This document shows positions 17,707 to 26,707 of a stretch of DNA of 64,000 bases, one piece after another. Source of the stretch: Epilithonimonas bovis DSM 19482 (GTDB lineage: Bacteria > Bacteroidota > Bacteroidia > Flavobacteriales > Weeksellaceae); the NCBI RefSeq assembly GCF_900108115.1, contig NZ_FTPU01000002.1, positions 62,001 through 126,000 of the forward strand. Direction: 5' to 3'. How positions within the stretch are numbered: position 1 is the stretch's first letter; the number at the start of each line of letters is the position of its first letter. The notes beneath the pieces were generated by a model. The model was not told where the DNA came from, searched no databases, and saw nothing but the letters and a program-made list of their open reading frames with translations. The translations under genes were made by a program, and so were the position numbers.

Positions 17707-18540
17707 ATGAGTAATTTGATTCTTAACAACGGAACCGAAATTCCGGATATCGGTTTTGGAACCTGGCAAACAACAGAAAACGTACAGAAAACAGTAAAAT
17801 TGGCTTTGGAAGCTGGTTACAGACATATTGACACAGCAGCCATCTATGGCAACGAAGCCGAAATTGGCGAAGCTCTTGCTGACTCCAAAATCCCGAGGAA
17901 AGACTTGTATCTTACCACTAAAATATGGAACAGCAACAGAAGTACACTTGGCATAAAAACATCTGTAGAACAATCGCTTAAGAAACTGCAGACCAATTAT
18001 CTTGATCTGCTTCTGATTCATTGGCCAGCGAATGAAAAACAGTTTGCCAACTGGAAAGAAATCAATGCGGAAACCTGGAAAGCGATGGAAGAATTGTATA
18101 AAACAGGTGTTGTGAAAAGTATTGGTGTGAGTAATTTTATGCTACCACATATCAAAGCTTTGCTGGAAAGCGCGGAAATCATCCCTGCTGTTAACCAGAT
18201 TGAGTTCCATCCCGGATATACGCAACCGAAAGTTGTAGATTACTGCAAAGAAAAAGGCATTGCTATAGAAGCATGGAGCCCGATAGGATCCGGAAGGCTT
18301 CTTAAAGATCGCGACCTGAAAGCGATTGCAGACCAATATAACGTTTCGCCGGCTATCCTGTGCATCCAGTTTTGCCTGCAATGTGGCGTAGTTGTTTTAC
18401 CGAAATCGGAAAACAAAGAAAATATCAATAATAATCTCCATTTTAACCGATTCGAGATATCTGAAAGTGACATGGAGAAACTTAAAACACTTAAAGAGAC
18501 AGGCTTTTCAGGCTTAAATCCTGAGACGGTCGACTTCTAA
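17707..18540 (+). CDS. Aldo/keto reductase
   Basis: The 277-residue TIM-barrel oxidoreductase carries the AKR signatures GFGTWQT, HIDTAAIYGNEAEIG (catalytic Asp and Tyr), the lysine in TTKIWNS, LLIHWP (catalytic His), and the NADPH-binding end VVLPKSENKENINNN. It reduces carbonyls with NADPH. The size and motifs resemble 2,5-diketo-D-gluconate reductase-type enzymes, but the substrate is not predictable. It is a single gene between divergent aroE and convergent kdsB. Confidence 0.9.
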   Translation: MSNLILNNGTEIPDIGFGTWQTTENVQKTVKLALEAGYRHIDTAAIYGNEAEIGEALADSKIPRKDLYLTTKIWNSNRSTLGIKTSVEQSLKKLQTNYLDLLLIHWPANEKQFANWKEINAETWKAMEELYKTGVVKSIGVSNFMLPHIKALLESAEIIPAVNQIEFHPGYTQPKVVDYCKEKGIAIEAWSPIGSGRLLKDRDLKAIADQYNVSPAILCIQFCLQCGVVVLPKSENKENINNNLHFNRFEISESDMEKLKTLKETGFSGLNPETVDF

Positions 18541-18568
18541 AATCCAACTCCGGAAGAGTTGGTAAAAT

Positions 18569-19294
18569 TCAGATTAATTGTTTGGCTTTTTTCAGATCTT
18601 CCGGAGTATCTATTCCTACACCTACAAAATCAGTTTCGATCATTTTGATGCGTTTCCCATATTCCAGATAACGCAGCTGCTCCAGCTTTTCTGAGGTTTC
18701 TAGCGGTAACATTGGCAGTTTTGAAAATGCCAGCAAAGCTTCTTTCCGGAAAGCGTAGACACCAATATGCTTATAATATTTTACATCAAAAGCCAATTCT
18801 CTGTGGAACGGAATCACTGAGCGGCTAAAATATAAAGCAAATCCATCTCGGTCAGTAATGACTTTTACGTTATTAGGACTTTTGATTTCTTCCGCTTCTT
18901 TTAACTGAATTTTCAATGATGCTAAAGAAATTTCTTTCTTTTCGTCATTAGAAAAAACGTCAATCAACTGTTTCAGAGGATCTTTTTTCAGAAAAGGCTC
19001 ATCACCCTGAACATTAATCACAATATCACAATCAATATCCTGTACAGCTTCTGCTATCCGGTCGCTCCCTGTCTCGTGTTCGCCGGTCATCACGGCTTTC
19101 CCTCCGTTTTTGGAGATTTCGTCAAAAATCAATTCGGAATCTGTTGCCACAAAAACTTCATCAAATAATCCTGTTTCTACGACATTCTGATAAGTAGTTG
19201 TTATAATGGTTTTATCTCGCAGTACTTCCATCAATTTCCCAGGGAACCTTGTAGAATTATACCGGGCAGGTATAACGGCAATTACTTTGTTCAT
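18569..19294 (-). CDS. kdsB: 3-deoxy-manno-octulosonate cytidylyltransferase
   Basis: The 241-residue protein has the nucleotidyltransferase start [28 protein letters not shown] (metal-binding Asp) and [15 protein letters not shown]. It activates Kdo as CMP-Kdo for the lipopolysaccharide inner core, as expected for a Gram-negative flavobacterium. The RES toxin gene ends about 30 bp upstream on the same strand, but that module has its own promoter. Confidence 0.95.
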   Translation of the reverse strand: MNKVIAVIPARYNSTRFPGKLMEVLRDKTIITTTYQNVVETGLFDEVFVATDSELIFDEISKNGGKAVMTGEHETGSDRIAEAVQDIDCDIVINVQGDEPFLKKDPLKQLIDVFSNDEKKEISLASLKIQLKEAEEIKSPNNVKVITDRDGFALYFSRSVIPFHRELAFDVKYYKHIGVYAFRKEALLAFSKLPMLPLETSEKLEQLRYLEYGKRIKMIETDFVGVGIDTPEDLKKAKQLI

Positions 19295-19324
19295 AACGTT
19301 TTTTGGGTATTATAATCTTCAGCT

Positions 19325-19795
19325 TTATGATTGATATTGTTTGATAATCTCTTCCAGCCTATTATCCGGCTCGAAATTAAGAACTTCTATTAACTTAACT
19401 TTTTTAAAATCTCTATGAAAGGTGTTGATAACCAAATTTTTATTCTCCGGCACGACAGCACTTGGGACTTTCAGACAAAGTTGCTCGCAAGCATCAAACC
19501 AGGAATTACCCAATTTTTGACAGATTTCGTAATTTCTGAAATCCCGCCAATTTTTAGGCAATTGTGACGATTCAACCTCCTGAATATCTGCATCCGAAGG
19601 AATCTCAATAATCATGATTTTAAAATCTTTGTTATATCCCAAACCTTTTCTGTGGGCAAAAGTTTCCAGATAAGCCAGCGAAACATTTTCCGCCGTGTAA
19701 ATTACTTTTTTACCTTCGGAATTCCATCGTCCTTCCAACCCGCTGGCAAACAGCGATTCGGCGTATCTCTTATGAACAATTCTGTAAACCAGCAT
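19325..19795 (-). CDS. RES-domain toxin (first RES-Xre pair)
   Basis: The 156-residue RES protein starts at the ATG at 19795. That ATG shares one base with the antitoxin stop (TAATG), which indicates translational coupling. A longer frame reaching to 19915 would run inside the antitoxin gene and is rejected. The RES motif residues are visible: Arg in LEGRWNSEG, Glu in AYLETFAHR and Ser in KVPSAVV. RES toxins such as MbcT and ParT consume NAD+ or ADP-ribosylate targets, arresting growth. The antitoxin gene precedes it, the usual order. Confidence 0.9.
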   Translation of the reverse strand: MLVYRIVHKRYAESLFASGLEGRWNSEGKKVIYTAENVSLAYLETFAHRKGLGYNKDFKIMIIEIPSDADIQEVESSQLPKNWRDFRNYEICQKLGNSWFDACEQLCLKVPSAVVPENKNLVINTFHRDFKKVKLIEVLNFEPDNRLEEIIKQYQS

Positions 19796-20268
19796 TATAC
19801 AGGATAACCTTGAGCCAGTTTTTCTACTTCCTGATAGATCAAATCTACGCCGCCAGAAGTTGAAACAAAATCTATTGGCTTCTCCTGAGAACTCCAAAAA
19901 GGGCGCTCCATCCAAAGATTGAACTCTTCTAATGAACCAAAAATCTCCTTACCAAAATTGTAAAGATTGATCAGTTTCAAAAGATGCTCGCTATAGATAG
20001 GATCCAGCTCTTTCTCCTGATCTCTGTAATTACTAATTGTTCTTGGAGAGAGGTTGATCATAGAAGCCAAAGTCTTCTCCGGCATTTTTATAGCATCAGC
20101 AAGAGAATAAAAAACCTCAGTTTTTACACCTTCTCTCGCTTTTTTCAAAAGCTTATAATCGTCTTGTATTGAAAACCTATTAAAGACAGAAGGTCTTGTA
20201 CTGTAAGCCGCCATTGGTTCTTCTATTTTAGATTTTTTTGGATTATCTTTTTGTTTGTAATTTCCCAT
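19795..20268 (-). CDS. Xre/MbcA/ParS-family antitoxin (first RES-Xre pair)
   Basis: The 157 residues comprise an N-terminal helix-turn-helix (about 55-85, INLSPRTISNYRDQEKEL) and a C-terminal MbcA/ParS toxin-binding domain (about 95-157, YNFGKEIFGSLEEFNLWMERP...GVDLIYQEVEKLAQG). It neutralises the RES toxin and represses its own promoter. Two tandem palindromes immediately upstream (20294-20325) are the likely operators. Confidence 0.9.
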   Translation of the reverse strand: MGNYKQKDNPKKSKIEEPMAAYSTRPSVFNRFSIQDDYKLLKKAREGVKTEVFYSLADAIKMPEKTLASMINLSPRTISNYRDQEKELDPIYSEHLLKLINLYNFGKEIFGSLEEFNLWMERPFWSSQEKPIDFVSTSGGVDLIYQEVEKLAQGYPV

Positions 20269-20285
20269 CTCTGTATTTCTTTACA

Positions 20286-20325
20286 CAAAGATAGAATTTT
20301 TTCCAAAGCAAAGATGAATTTTTTC
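20286..20325 (-). promoter_or_regulatory. Promoter and tandem operators of the first RES-Xre pair
   Basis: The minus-strand -7 box TATCTTTG lies at 20286-20293. Next to it are two copies of GAATTTTTTC (20294-20303 and 20316-20325), each a palindrome GAA-TTTT-TTC, 22 bp apart. They lie within a longer direct repeat, CAAAGAT(A)GAATTTTTTCC. The -7 box ends 18 bp before the antitoxin ATG. Autorepression by the Xre protein is inferred. Confidence 0.6.
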
Positions 20326-20328
20326 CAT

Positions 20329-21582
20329 TTATTTTAAATCTCTCAAAGCTTTTTCCAACCTTGGTAGGCAATCTTTGATATCATCTAATGAACATCCACC
20401 CACAGAAGCTCTAAACCATGGGACTGATTTATCATTACCAAATGCGGAAAAAGGCACCAAAGCCATGCCTGCATTATTAATCAGGTAGAAAACCAAGTCT
20501 GTAGAATTATCAATAACTTTTCCTTCTGGAGTAGTTTTCCCGAGGTAATCTAATTTGATGGTTAAATAGAGTGCACCCATTGGTGAAATACTTTCAACTG
20601 CAAAACCTTTTGCTTTCAAATCTTGAATTCCCTTGTGAAGTTCTTTCAAACTTGTATTCAGCTTTTGTTTGTAGTCATCTAAAAATGTATCAACAGCAGA
20701 ATCATCAGCCAAAAACTCAGCAACAGCTTCCTGCTCTGGTTTCGGTGCCCAGGCTCCAACGTGTGTCAACAATGCTTTCATCTTATCAATGACCAAACTC
20801 GGCCCAAATCCCCAACCTACTCTTACACCGGTGGCAGCAAAACATTTGGATGTTCCATCTATATAAATGGTGTAATCTTTCATTTCAGGGAAAAGGCTCA
20901 CCGGATTGTAATGCTCTGACCCGAAAGTCAACATGGCGTAGATCTGGTCGTACATCAGATAAAGCGGCTTGTCATCCGCACTTCTTTTCTTGTTTTCTTC
21001 CAAAACCAACTCACAAATCTCAGATAATTGCTCTTTTGTGAACATGGTGCCCGTTGGGTTAAGTGGAGAACAAAGGCATAGCAAAACTGCTCCATCCAAA
21101 TGTGGTCTCAAATCTTCAGCTGTTGGCAAGAAATTATTAGATTCTTTAGTTTGGACTTCCACTGCATTAGCCGTCGTTAAATAAGAATAATGATTGTTAT
21201 TCCAGGACGGGATCGGATAGATCACTTTATCGCCTTCGTCTACAATAGTTTTAAACACCGCATAAATCAAAGGCCTGGAACCCGCAGTAATCAGAATATC
21301 ATTAGGTGAATAATCTAAACCCCAACGTTTTTTGAGATCATTACTTACCGAAGTTCTCAGGGACAACATCCCGTTGGCAGGTGGATAATTGGTCAAATTA
21401 TTATTGTAAGCTTTCTCAATCCCTTTTTTTAATTCAGACGGAATTGGATAGATGTTAGAATTAAGGTCTCCAATGGTAAGATTGGTAATTTTTGCACCTT
21501 TGGCTTTGAGATCATTGACTTCATTACCTATTTTCACAATTTCTGACCCAACAAGATTAGAGGCTAGTTTTGATACTTTCAC
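20329..21582 (-). CDS. PLP-dependent aminotransferase, class I/II
   Basis: The 417-residue fold-type I aminotransferase starts at GTG (21582). It shows LCSPLNPTGTMF (Asn binding the cofactor), YLMYDQIYAML (Asp/Tyr), the PLP lysine in DGTSKCFAATGVRVGWGFG, and a carboxylate-binding Arg near the end (PWFRASVGG). It transfers amino groups between an amino acid (possibly aspartate) and a 2-oxo acid; the exact substrate is uncertain. Downstream, only about 60 bp separate its stop from the antitoxin start. Confidence 0.88.
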   Translation of the reverse strand: MKVSKLASNLVGSEIVKIGNEVNDLKAKGAKITNLTIGDLNSNIYPIPSELKKGIEKAYNNNLTNYPPANGMLSLRTSVSNDLKKRWGLDYSPNDILITAGSRPLIYAVFKTIVDEGDKVIYPIPSWNNNHYSYLTTANAVEVQTKESNNFLPTAEDLRPHLDGAVLLCLCSPLNPTGTMFTKEQLSEICELVLEENKKRSADDKPLYLMYDQIYAMLTFGSEHYNPVSLFPEMKDYTIYIDGTSKCFAATGVRVGWGFGPSLVIDKMKALLTHVGAWAPKPEQEAVAEFLADDSAVDTFLDDYKQKLNTSLKELHKGIQDLKAKGFAVESISPMGALYLTIKLDYLGKTTPEGKVIDNSTDLVFYLINNAGMALVPFSAFGNDKSVPWFRASVGGCSLDDIKDCLPRLEKALRDLK

Positions 21583-21681
21583 TGGACTATTTTTTGAGGA
21601 TTTACCGAACTGATCCGGATTTTACTTTTTATAATTTACAAATGTCTTAAATGTAACCAATTAATTCAAACGATTACAAAA

Positions 21682-21725
21682 AAAAGTTCTCAAAAATTAA
21701 ACTGCTTTAATAATTGAGAACTTTT
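21682..21725 (-). terminator. Intrinsic terminator downstream of the phosphohexomutase
   Basis: Arms AAAAGTTCTCAA (21682-21693) and TTGAGAACTTTT (21714-21725) pair perfectly. On the minus strand a T run follows. Confidence 0.7.
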
Positions 21726-21772
21726 CATTAAAAATATGCTTTGTTATATTCTTTTTGAATAAAAATTTTCAA

Positions 21773-23494
21773 TTAAAGATTAAGATCCTGTTTGACCAAA
21801 TTGATTTTTTCCTGAAGCTTAGGCAGCTTGGCAACAAACTCTTCCTGAGAGTGGATGCTGTCTTTCACAGAAACATAAAATTTGATTTTCGGCTCCGTTC
21901 CGGACGGGCGCACACAAACTTTTGTGCCATCCTGAGTATAGAAAATCAACACATTGGATTTTGGGATATCATCCATCACAGATTTTTCTCCCGTGGCCAC
22001 GTCCAGCATCGTCTGTTCTTTAAAATCCTTCAGCTCAGCAACGGGTGATCCGGCGATTTCTTTGGGCGGATTGTTTCTAAAATCGCTCATCATCTGATTA
22101 ATTTCTTCTGCGCCTGTTCTACCCTTTCTTACCACATTGATGAGGCCCTCATAATAAAATCCGACTTCTTTATAGATGTCGATTAAATATTGATAAACTG
22201 TTGTCCCATTGGCTTTGCACCATGCGGCAATCTCGCAGGCTGTTAGGATAGATCCGCACGAATCTTTGTCTCTGACGAAATCTCCTGTCATAAAACCGAA
22301 ACTCTCTTCGCCGCCGCAAATGAATTTTTCCTGGCCTTCAAAATCACGAATCATTTTCCCAATCCATTTGAAGCCCGTCAATCCCACTTTGCAGTCCACA
22401 CCAAATTTCTCAGCAATATCAAAGAAAATATCCGAAGTTACGATGGTAGATCCTATGAACTCTTTACCGGTAATTTTCCCCGCTTTTTTCCATCGGTCAA
22501 GGATATAATAAGTCAGGATTGTATTGGTCTGATTCCCGTTGAGAAGCTGCATTTTGCCCTCGAGATTCCTCACTGCAATGCCCAATCTATCACCGTCCGG
22601 ATCTGTTCCTATCACAATATCCGCATTGGTAATCTCGGCCAAATCCGTCGCCATAGAAAGTGCTGCAGGCTCTTCCGGGTTTGGAGAATCTACGGTTGGG
22701 AAATTGCCGCTTGGGATCATCTGCTCGTGAACCAAATCCACTTTTTTAAAGCCTGCTTTTGCCAAAGCTTTCGGAACGGTTGTATAAGTTGTTCCGTGGA
22801 TAGATGTGAAAACGATGTTTAGATTATCCCTTCCAACATTTTGGTAAAGAGAATTCTCCATACAGGCATCGATGTAAACATCATCTTGGTCTTCCCCAAC
22901 CCATTCGATTAGGTCGTCATTTCCATTGAATTTGATATCCTCAAACTTAGTTGCGTAAACTTCTCTGATAATATTTTCATCATTAGGCGGTACAATCTGT
23001 GCACCGTCATTCCAATAGACTTTGTAGCCATTATATTCCGGTGGATTGTGCGAAGCCGTTAAAACAATTCCGGCATTACATTGTTTATTTCTTACCGTAA
23101 AAGACAATTCCGGCGTTGGACGGTGCTCTTTGAACAGCAGAACTTTGATTCCGTTAGCAGTTAAAACATCGGCAACGATTTTACCAAATTCTTTTGAATT
23201 GTGACGAACATCGTAAGCAATGGCTACTTTGATCTCTTCGTGTGGAAAAGATTGATGAAGGTAATTGGCTAATCCCTGAGTGGCTTGTCCCAATGTGTAT
23301 TTATTAAGACGATTGGTTCCAACGCCCATTACACCACGCATTCCGCCGGTTCCGAATTCTAATTCCCTGTAAAAAGAGTCTTCGAGGTCGGGCGAATTAG
23401 AATCGATTAAGGTTTGAACGGCAGTTCTGGTTTCCTCGTCAAAGGCTTCTCCAAGCCAAAGTTTTGCTTTATCTAATGTTGATTGTACTGACAT
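21773..23494 (-). CDS. Phosphoglucomutase/phosphomannomutase family phosphohexomutase
   Basis: The 573-residue protein has the four landmarks of alpha-D-phosphohexomutases in order: the active-site serine loop TASHNPPEYNGYK, the metal loop DPDGDRLG, the sugar loop GGEESFG, and the phosphate loop RPSGTEPKIKFY. It interconverts hexose 1- and 6-phosphates and so feeds glycolysis and sugar-nucleotide synthesis. The length matches the PGM2/PgcA-like group. A terminator follows at 21682-21725. Confidence 0.93.
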   Translation of the reverse strand: MSVQSTLDKAKLWLGEAFDEETRTAVQTLIDSNSPDLEDSFYRELEFGTGGMRGVMGVGTNRLNKYTLGQATQGLANYLHQSFPHEEIKVAIAYDVRHNSKEFGKIVADVLTANGIKVLLFKEHRPTPELSFTVRNKQCNAGIVLTASHNPPEYNGYKVYWNDGAQIVPPNDENIIREVYATKFEDIKFNGNDDLIEWVGEDQDDVYIDACMENSLYQNVGRDNLNIVFTSIHGTTYTTVPKALAKAGFKKVDLVHEQMIPSGNFPTVDSPNPEEPAALSMATDLAEITNADIVIGTDPDGDRLGIAVRNLEGKMQLLNGNQTNTILTYYILDRWKKAGKITGKEFIGSTIVTSDIFFDIAEKFGVDCKVGLTGFKWIGKMIRDFEGQEKFICGGEESFGFMTGDFVRDKDSCGSILTACEIAAWCKANGTTVYQYLIDIYKEVGFYYEGLINVVRKGRTGAEEINQMMSDFRNNPPKEIAGSPVAELKDFKEQTMLDVATGEKSVMDDIPKSNVLIFYTQDGTKVCVRPSGTEPKIKFYVSVKDSIHSQEEFVAKLPKLQEKINLVKQDLNL

Positions 23495-23516
23495 TTTTAT
23501 TGATAGTTTTTAATTT

Positions 23517-24236
23517 TTAATTCAATTTTTTGTTTTGGATCATTGCTTTTTCTGTCACTTTGAGTTTTTTGGACGGATTTCCGTAAAAAATAAGTTTTGC
23601 AGTATTACCAATTTTTCCTTTGATCTCTTCATCTACGTTCAGTTCTGCATAATTTCCGTTCTGAGAATCGATATCCAGATCCTGAATATACCAATAAGGC
23701 GAAATAATGCTCGCGGTATCTCTGATACTGATCTTGGCTAAGGCTGTTTTCCCCAGCAGATTAGCCCTGCTTTTGTTCGCCATATCAATCATTGATTTCT
23801 CTGAGATGACCGATCCTATAAATTTAGCATTATCTTTTAAATGAAGTGAAAATTGGTCAACTTTCATCTGGCTTGATATATTAAGCTCCACAGAATCAGC
23901 TATTTTTATTTCATTAAAAGGGTTTTTACCATAAACCGTAATATTATAAAAATCGACTTTCTCAGTCGGTCTGTTTTCTGTTATATCCAACTGATTGTTT
24001 TTGACTTCTATAGTAAGATTATCCGAAATGTTGGGATAAGTTTCCACGTTCACAAAGTTATGTGGACTTTGAACATAAAACACCCGGAATTTTCCTTTCA
24101 AATCCAATTTGGAAAACTCAGCCAATTCTACATCTTTGGATTGGATATCGCCTTTTGGAGAGACTTTTCCGCAGGAAATTACAATTATGGAAAAGATAAA
24201 AAGATATGTAAAGGAATTTAGAATTTGTTTCAATTG
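23517..24236 (-). CDS. GIN-domain (DUF2807) lipoprotein
   Basis: There is no ATG before the lipobox; TTG codons at 24257 and 24236 can start it. The TTG at 24236 gives an ideal lipoprotein signal (MKQILNSFTYLFIFSIIVISC), so 239 residues are proposed. The mature part has the DUF2807 pattern: LDLKGKFRVFYVQS, NQLDIT, then beta-rich repeats. These surface or periplasmic proteins are predicted beta-helices of unknown function. It lies 22 bp beyond the phosphohexomutase start on the same strand. A second family member lies at 30278. Confidence 0.75.
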   Translation of the reverse strand, partial: QLKQILNSFTYLFIFSIIVISCGKVSPKGDIQSKDVELAEFSKLDLKGKFRVFYVQSPHNFVNVETYPNISDNLTIEVKNNQLDITENRPTEKVDFYNITVYGKNPFNEIKIADSVELNISSQMKVDQFSLHLKDNAKFIGSVISEKSMIDMANKSRANLLGKTALAKISIRDTASIISPYWYIQDLDIDSQNGNYAELNVDEEIKGKIGNTAKLIFYGNPSKKLKVTEKAMIQNKKLN

Positions 24237-24295
24237 AGTAATTTTTATTTGAAGCAATTTACAATTATTTTAAGAAAATCAGAAGATGACTTTAA

Positions 24296-24745
24296 TCAAA
24301 AAGAAAGTCCGCCATATCTCACGAAACTTCCCAATAACAGCATCAAAACACCGATTGTTGTAACCGACAAAATGTGAAAAGCCATTAATGGTAGAGTTTT
24401 AGCAGTCAGTTTTGGAATCACAAAAAAATTAGCGCTGATTGCAAACAAGACCGTTATCAGAAGTAAAATCAATTTCAAAGAAATAACAGTTTCTATTGGA
24501 TTCGAAAAATGAAACCAATTTGAAAATCCAATTCCGAATTTGTGAGACATCCAAACGCCAGAAATGACCATCAAAAGCAAAGCAGGAATTCCTATTTTCT
24601 CATATTTCCTTTCAAAATCGAGGAGAATTTCCACGTCTTTCTTTTTGAGAACTTCAGGCAAAATTGATATTGACAAAATCAAATGTCCGCCAACCCAAAT
24701 CGAAGCGCCAAGAAGATGGATAATCAATAACAAATGATGACTCAT
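24296..24745 (-). CDS. CopD-family membrane protein
   Basis: The 149-residue protein has four transmembrane helices. The first contains LLIIHLLGASIWVGGHLIL, with the histidines typical of the CopD/PcoD family; KLILLL and AFHIL histidine-containing helices follow. The family is linked to copper tolerance or to cytochrome-b-like haem binding. It starts 2 bp after the glycosyltransferase stop and is translationally close to it, but no functional link is obvious. Confidence 0.75.
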   Translation of the reverse strand: MSHHLLLIIHLLGASIWVGGHLILSISILPEVLKKKDVEILLDFERKYEKIGIPALLLMVISGVWMSHKFGIGFSNWFHFSNPIETVISLKLILLLITVLFAISANFFVIPKLTAKTLPLMAFHILSVTTIGVLMLLLGSFVRYGGLSF

Positions 24746-24747
24746 AA

Positions 24748-25701
24748 TTAAATCATTTCTTCGATATGATAATTCTTATGCTCGCGGTTGCTTCTGATAA
24801 TCAATTCTCCTAAAAATCCTGCTACAAATAATAAACTTCCCAAAATCATCATGGTCAAAGCAATAAAAAACCAAGGATTGTTTGCAATTAGGTTTCCATA
24901 GATTTTGAAAATATAAACGTCAATAAGCTTTGAAACACCTAACCAAATGGCAGATAAAAATCCGATAATGAACATCAAAGTTCCTGCTGCACCAAAGAAA
25001 TGCATTGGCCTCCCACCAAATCTGCTCACAAACCAAAGCGTTACCAAATCCAAAAATCCACGAACAAAACGTTCTGTCCCGAATTTCGAAGTTCCATAAG
25101 GTCTTGCCTGATGCTGAACGGGTTTTTCCGTGATATTTCTGAAACCTGCATTGGCAGCCAAAACCGGAATATAACGGTGCATATCACCATAAACATCAAT
25201 AGATTTCACAACTTGTTTCCTATAAGCTTTCAGTCCGCAATTGAAATCGTGTAGCGAAACTCCTGAAACCTTTCTAGCCGCCGCATTGAAAAGTTTTGAA
25301 GGAAGATTCTTGGTCATCACATTATCGAATCGTTTCTTTTTCCAACCGCTTACGATATCGTAATTGCCCGCGACAACCATCTCATACAACTCCGGAATCT
25401 CTTCCGGGAAGTCCTGTAGATCAGCATCCATCGTAATCACAACGTCACCATTCACTTTTTCAAAAGCTGCGTGCAATGCCTGGGATTTTCCGTAATTTTT
25501 GGAGAACTTGATCCCGTGAATCTGCGGATACTGGATTTTCAAATTTTCTATGATAGACCAGGACAAGTCTGTACTGCCGTCATCTATAAACCAAACCTCG
25601 TAAGACAATCGGTTTTGCTGACAAACTTTGTCAATCCTTGTAAATAACTCTTCCAGAGATTCTTGCTCGTTGAGTAATGGGATAATTATAGAGAGATTCA
25701 T
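24748..25701 (-). CDS. Family 2 glycosyltransferase, polyprenyl-phosphate type
   Basis: The 317-residue protein has a GT-A domain (about 1-215) and two C-terminal transmembrane helices (about 232-255 and 270-295). Visible signatures are SIIIPLLNEQESLEELF, WFIDDGSTD, TMDADLQDFPEE (DxD metal site) and the HQARPYGTSKFG loop. The architecture matches GtrB/ArnC/DPM1-like enzymes that transfer a sugar to undecaprenyl phosphate at the inner membrane for later use in the envelope. The sugar is unknown. Confidence 0.9.
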   Translation of the reverse strand: MNLSIIIPLLNEQESLEELFTRIDKVCQQNRLSYEVWFIDDGSTDLSWSIIENLKIQYPQIHGIKFSKNYGKSQALHAAFEKVNGDVVITMDADLQDFPEEIPELYEMVVAGNYDIVSGWKKKRFDNVMTKNLPSKLFNAAARKVSGVSLHDFNCGLKAYRKQVVKSIDVYGDMHRYIPVLAANAGFRNITEKPVQHQARPYGTSKFGTERFVRGFLDLVTLWFVSRFGGRPMHFFGAAGTLMFIIGFLSAIWLGVSKLIDVYIFKIYGNLIANNPWFFIALTMMILGSLLFVAGFLGELIIRSNREHKNYHIEEMI

Positions 25702-25802
25702 TTTTTTTATAAAGATATTAGATGTTAGGCATTAGCTATCAGATTTTAATATTAGGATAAATAATCACTTACATATCCATTAACTGTTTATTATTTAATA
25801 CC

Positions 25803-26390
25803 TTACTCGTAGCGTTTTTTGTTCTTCAAAAATCCTGCGATAATAATAGACAAAAGTAGATAAAACAGCATAAATCCACCAAACACGGCTGACAAAAACT
25901 GAAAAGAAAAATAGTTCCTGTTCTCCTTTTGTGCTACCACTCTGGCCTCTTTTGCATTTTTATAATCAGTATCCAGCTCCTTTATTTTCGTTTGGTCTTT
26001 TAGATTGGATGCCTCCACTTTTTTCTGCGCATAAGCTTCATCCAGATTATTAAGTTCGGTTTGGATATACTGATGATTCAGCAAATCCCGTGCATCGGTA
26101 TCACCATAATTAAGAAAAGCAAAAATGGACAGTACAGAAAGTAAACCGCCTACAAACAAGGTTACAAAAGATTGCTTAAAAGCCTGAGGATAAGTAATTT
26201 TGCCATCACCGCGCAACCACAAAACTGAAAGGAAACCTCCCAAAACATAGAGAAAAGTCATCCCAAAGGCATTCACCTGCATGGTAGTATTCCAGTAATT
26301 GGCATTGGCAAAAAAATAATAAACCGTAAAAAATACGAGCATTGTCGCTAAATATAAACCTAAGCCAACTGCTAAAGGATTTTTTGTCAT
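25803..26390 (-). CDS. DUF4199 membrane protein
   Basis: The 195-residue protein has four transmembrane helices and a charged cytoplasmic or periplasmic loop (about 105-150, rich in Lys, Asp and Gln) between helices 3 and 4. The layout fits the Bacteroidota DUF4199 family (TYPQAFKQSFVTLFVGGLLS). Function unknown. It is a separate gene, about 100 bp from the glycosyltransferase. Confidence 0.75.
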   Translation of the reverse strand: MTKNPLAVGLGLYLATMLVFFTVYYFFANANYWNTTMQVNAFGMTFLYVLGGFLSVLWLRGDGKITYPQAFKQSFVTLFVGGLLSVLSIFAFLNYGDTDARDLLNHQYIQTELNNLDEAYAQKKVEASNLKDQTKIKELDTDYKNAKEARVVAQKENRNYFSFQFLSAVFGGFMLFYLLLSIIIAGFLKNKKRYE

Positions 26391-26522
26391 AATTTTTATT
26401 TTAAAAGTGAGAGTTGGGATAATTAAAAGTGAATTTGAAATTTATTATTTTAACAATCAGCTATTTAAAGCTGTTTCCAAAGTCTTTGCACTTTTTTCTT
26501 TTATCTTTTCTCTTTATTTTTC

Positions 26523-26530
26523 TATCTTTG
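26523..26530 (+). promoter_or_regulatory. -7 box of the SRP RNA gene
   Basis: TATCTTTG matches TAnnTTTG and ends 5 nt before the predicted 5' end of the SRP RNA at 26535. A TTG at 26486-26488 is too far away (34 bp), so the -33 element is not clear. Confidence 0.7.
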
Positions 26531-26534
26531 CAAC

Positions 26535-26627
26535 GGCAAGTCCTAAACAACCAGCTCCTGAGAATCCTCCAGGGTGGGAACGCAGCAAAGGTAATCGGTT
26601 GTAGCGGTGTGATTTAGGTAGCTTGCC
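26535..26627 (+). ncRNA. ffs: 4.5S signal recognition particle RNA
   Basis: The conserved SRP apical domain is present: CCTCCAGGGTGGGAACGCAG followed by CAAAGG, with the asymmetric GGAAC...AGCA loop that binds Ffh. The ends close as a long hairpin: GGCAAG (26535-26540) with CTTGCC (26622-26627), and CCTAAA with TTTAGG. The length is about 93 nt, the small bacterial type. A T run follows at once. The RNA targets nascent membrane and secreted proteins. A short reading frame over the gene is spurious. Confidence 0.9.
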
Positions 26628-26645
26628 ATTTTTTGTTTCTATATG

Positions 26646-26700
26646 TTAAGAGATTAAGTTATATTCAAAATTTTGAATTGACTTAATCTCTTAATTTTTT
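26646..26700. terminator. Bidirectional terminator between ffs and the hydrolase gene
   Basis: Arms TTAAGAGATTAAGT (26646-26659) and ACTTAATCTCTTAA (26681-26694) form a 14-bp stem, with an inner ATTCAAAA/TTTTGAAT stem. A T run follows on the plus strand. It separates two convergent transcripts. Confidence 0.75.
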
Positions 26701-26707
26701 TGTTTGT

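Noticed and set aside
19796-19915. N-terminal extension of the first RES toxin
   Set aside because: It would lie inside the antitoxin gene in another frame; the ATG at 19795 overlaps the antitoxin stop in the usual coupled manner.
26407-26604. 65-codon frame on the plus strand
   Set aside because: It overlaps the SRP RNA gene and its promoter; the RNA fold explains the sequence.
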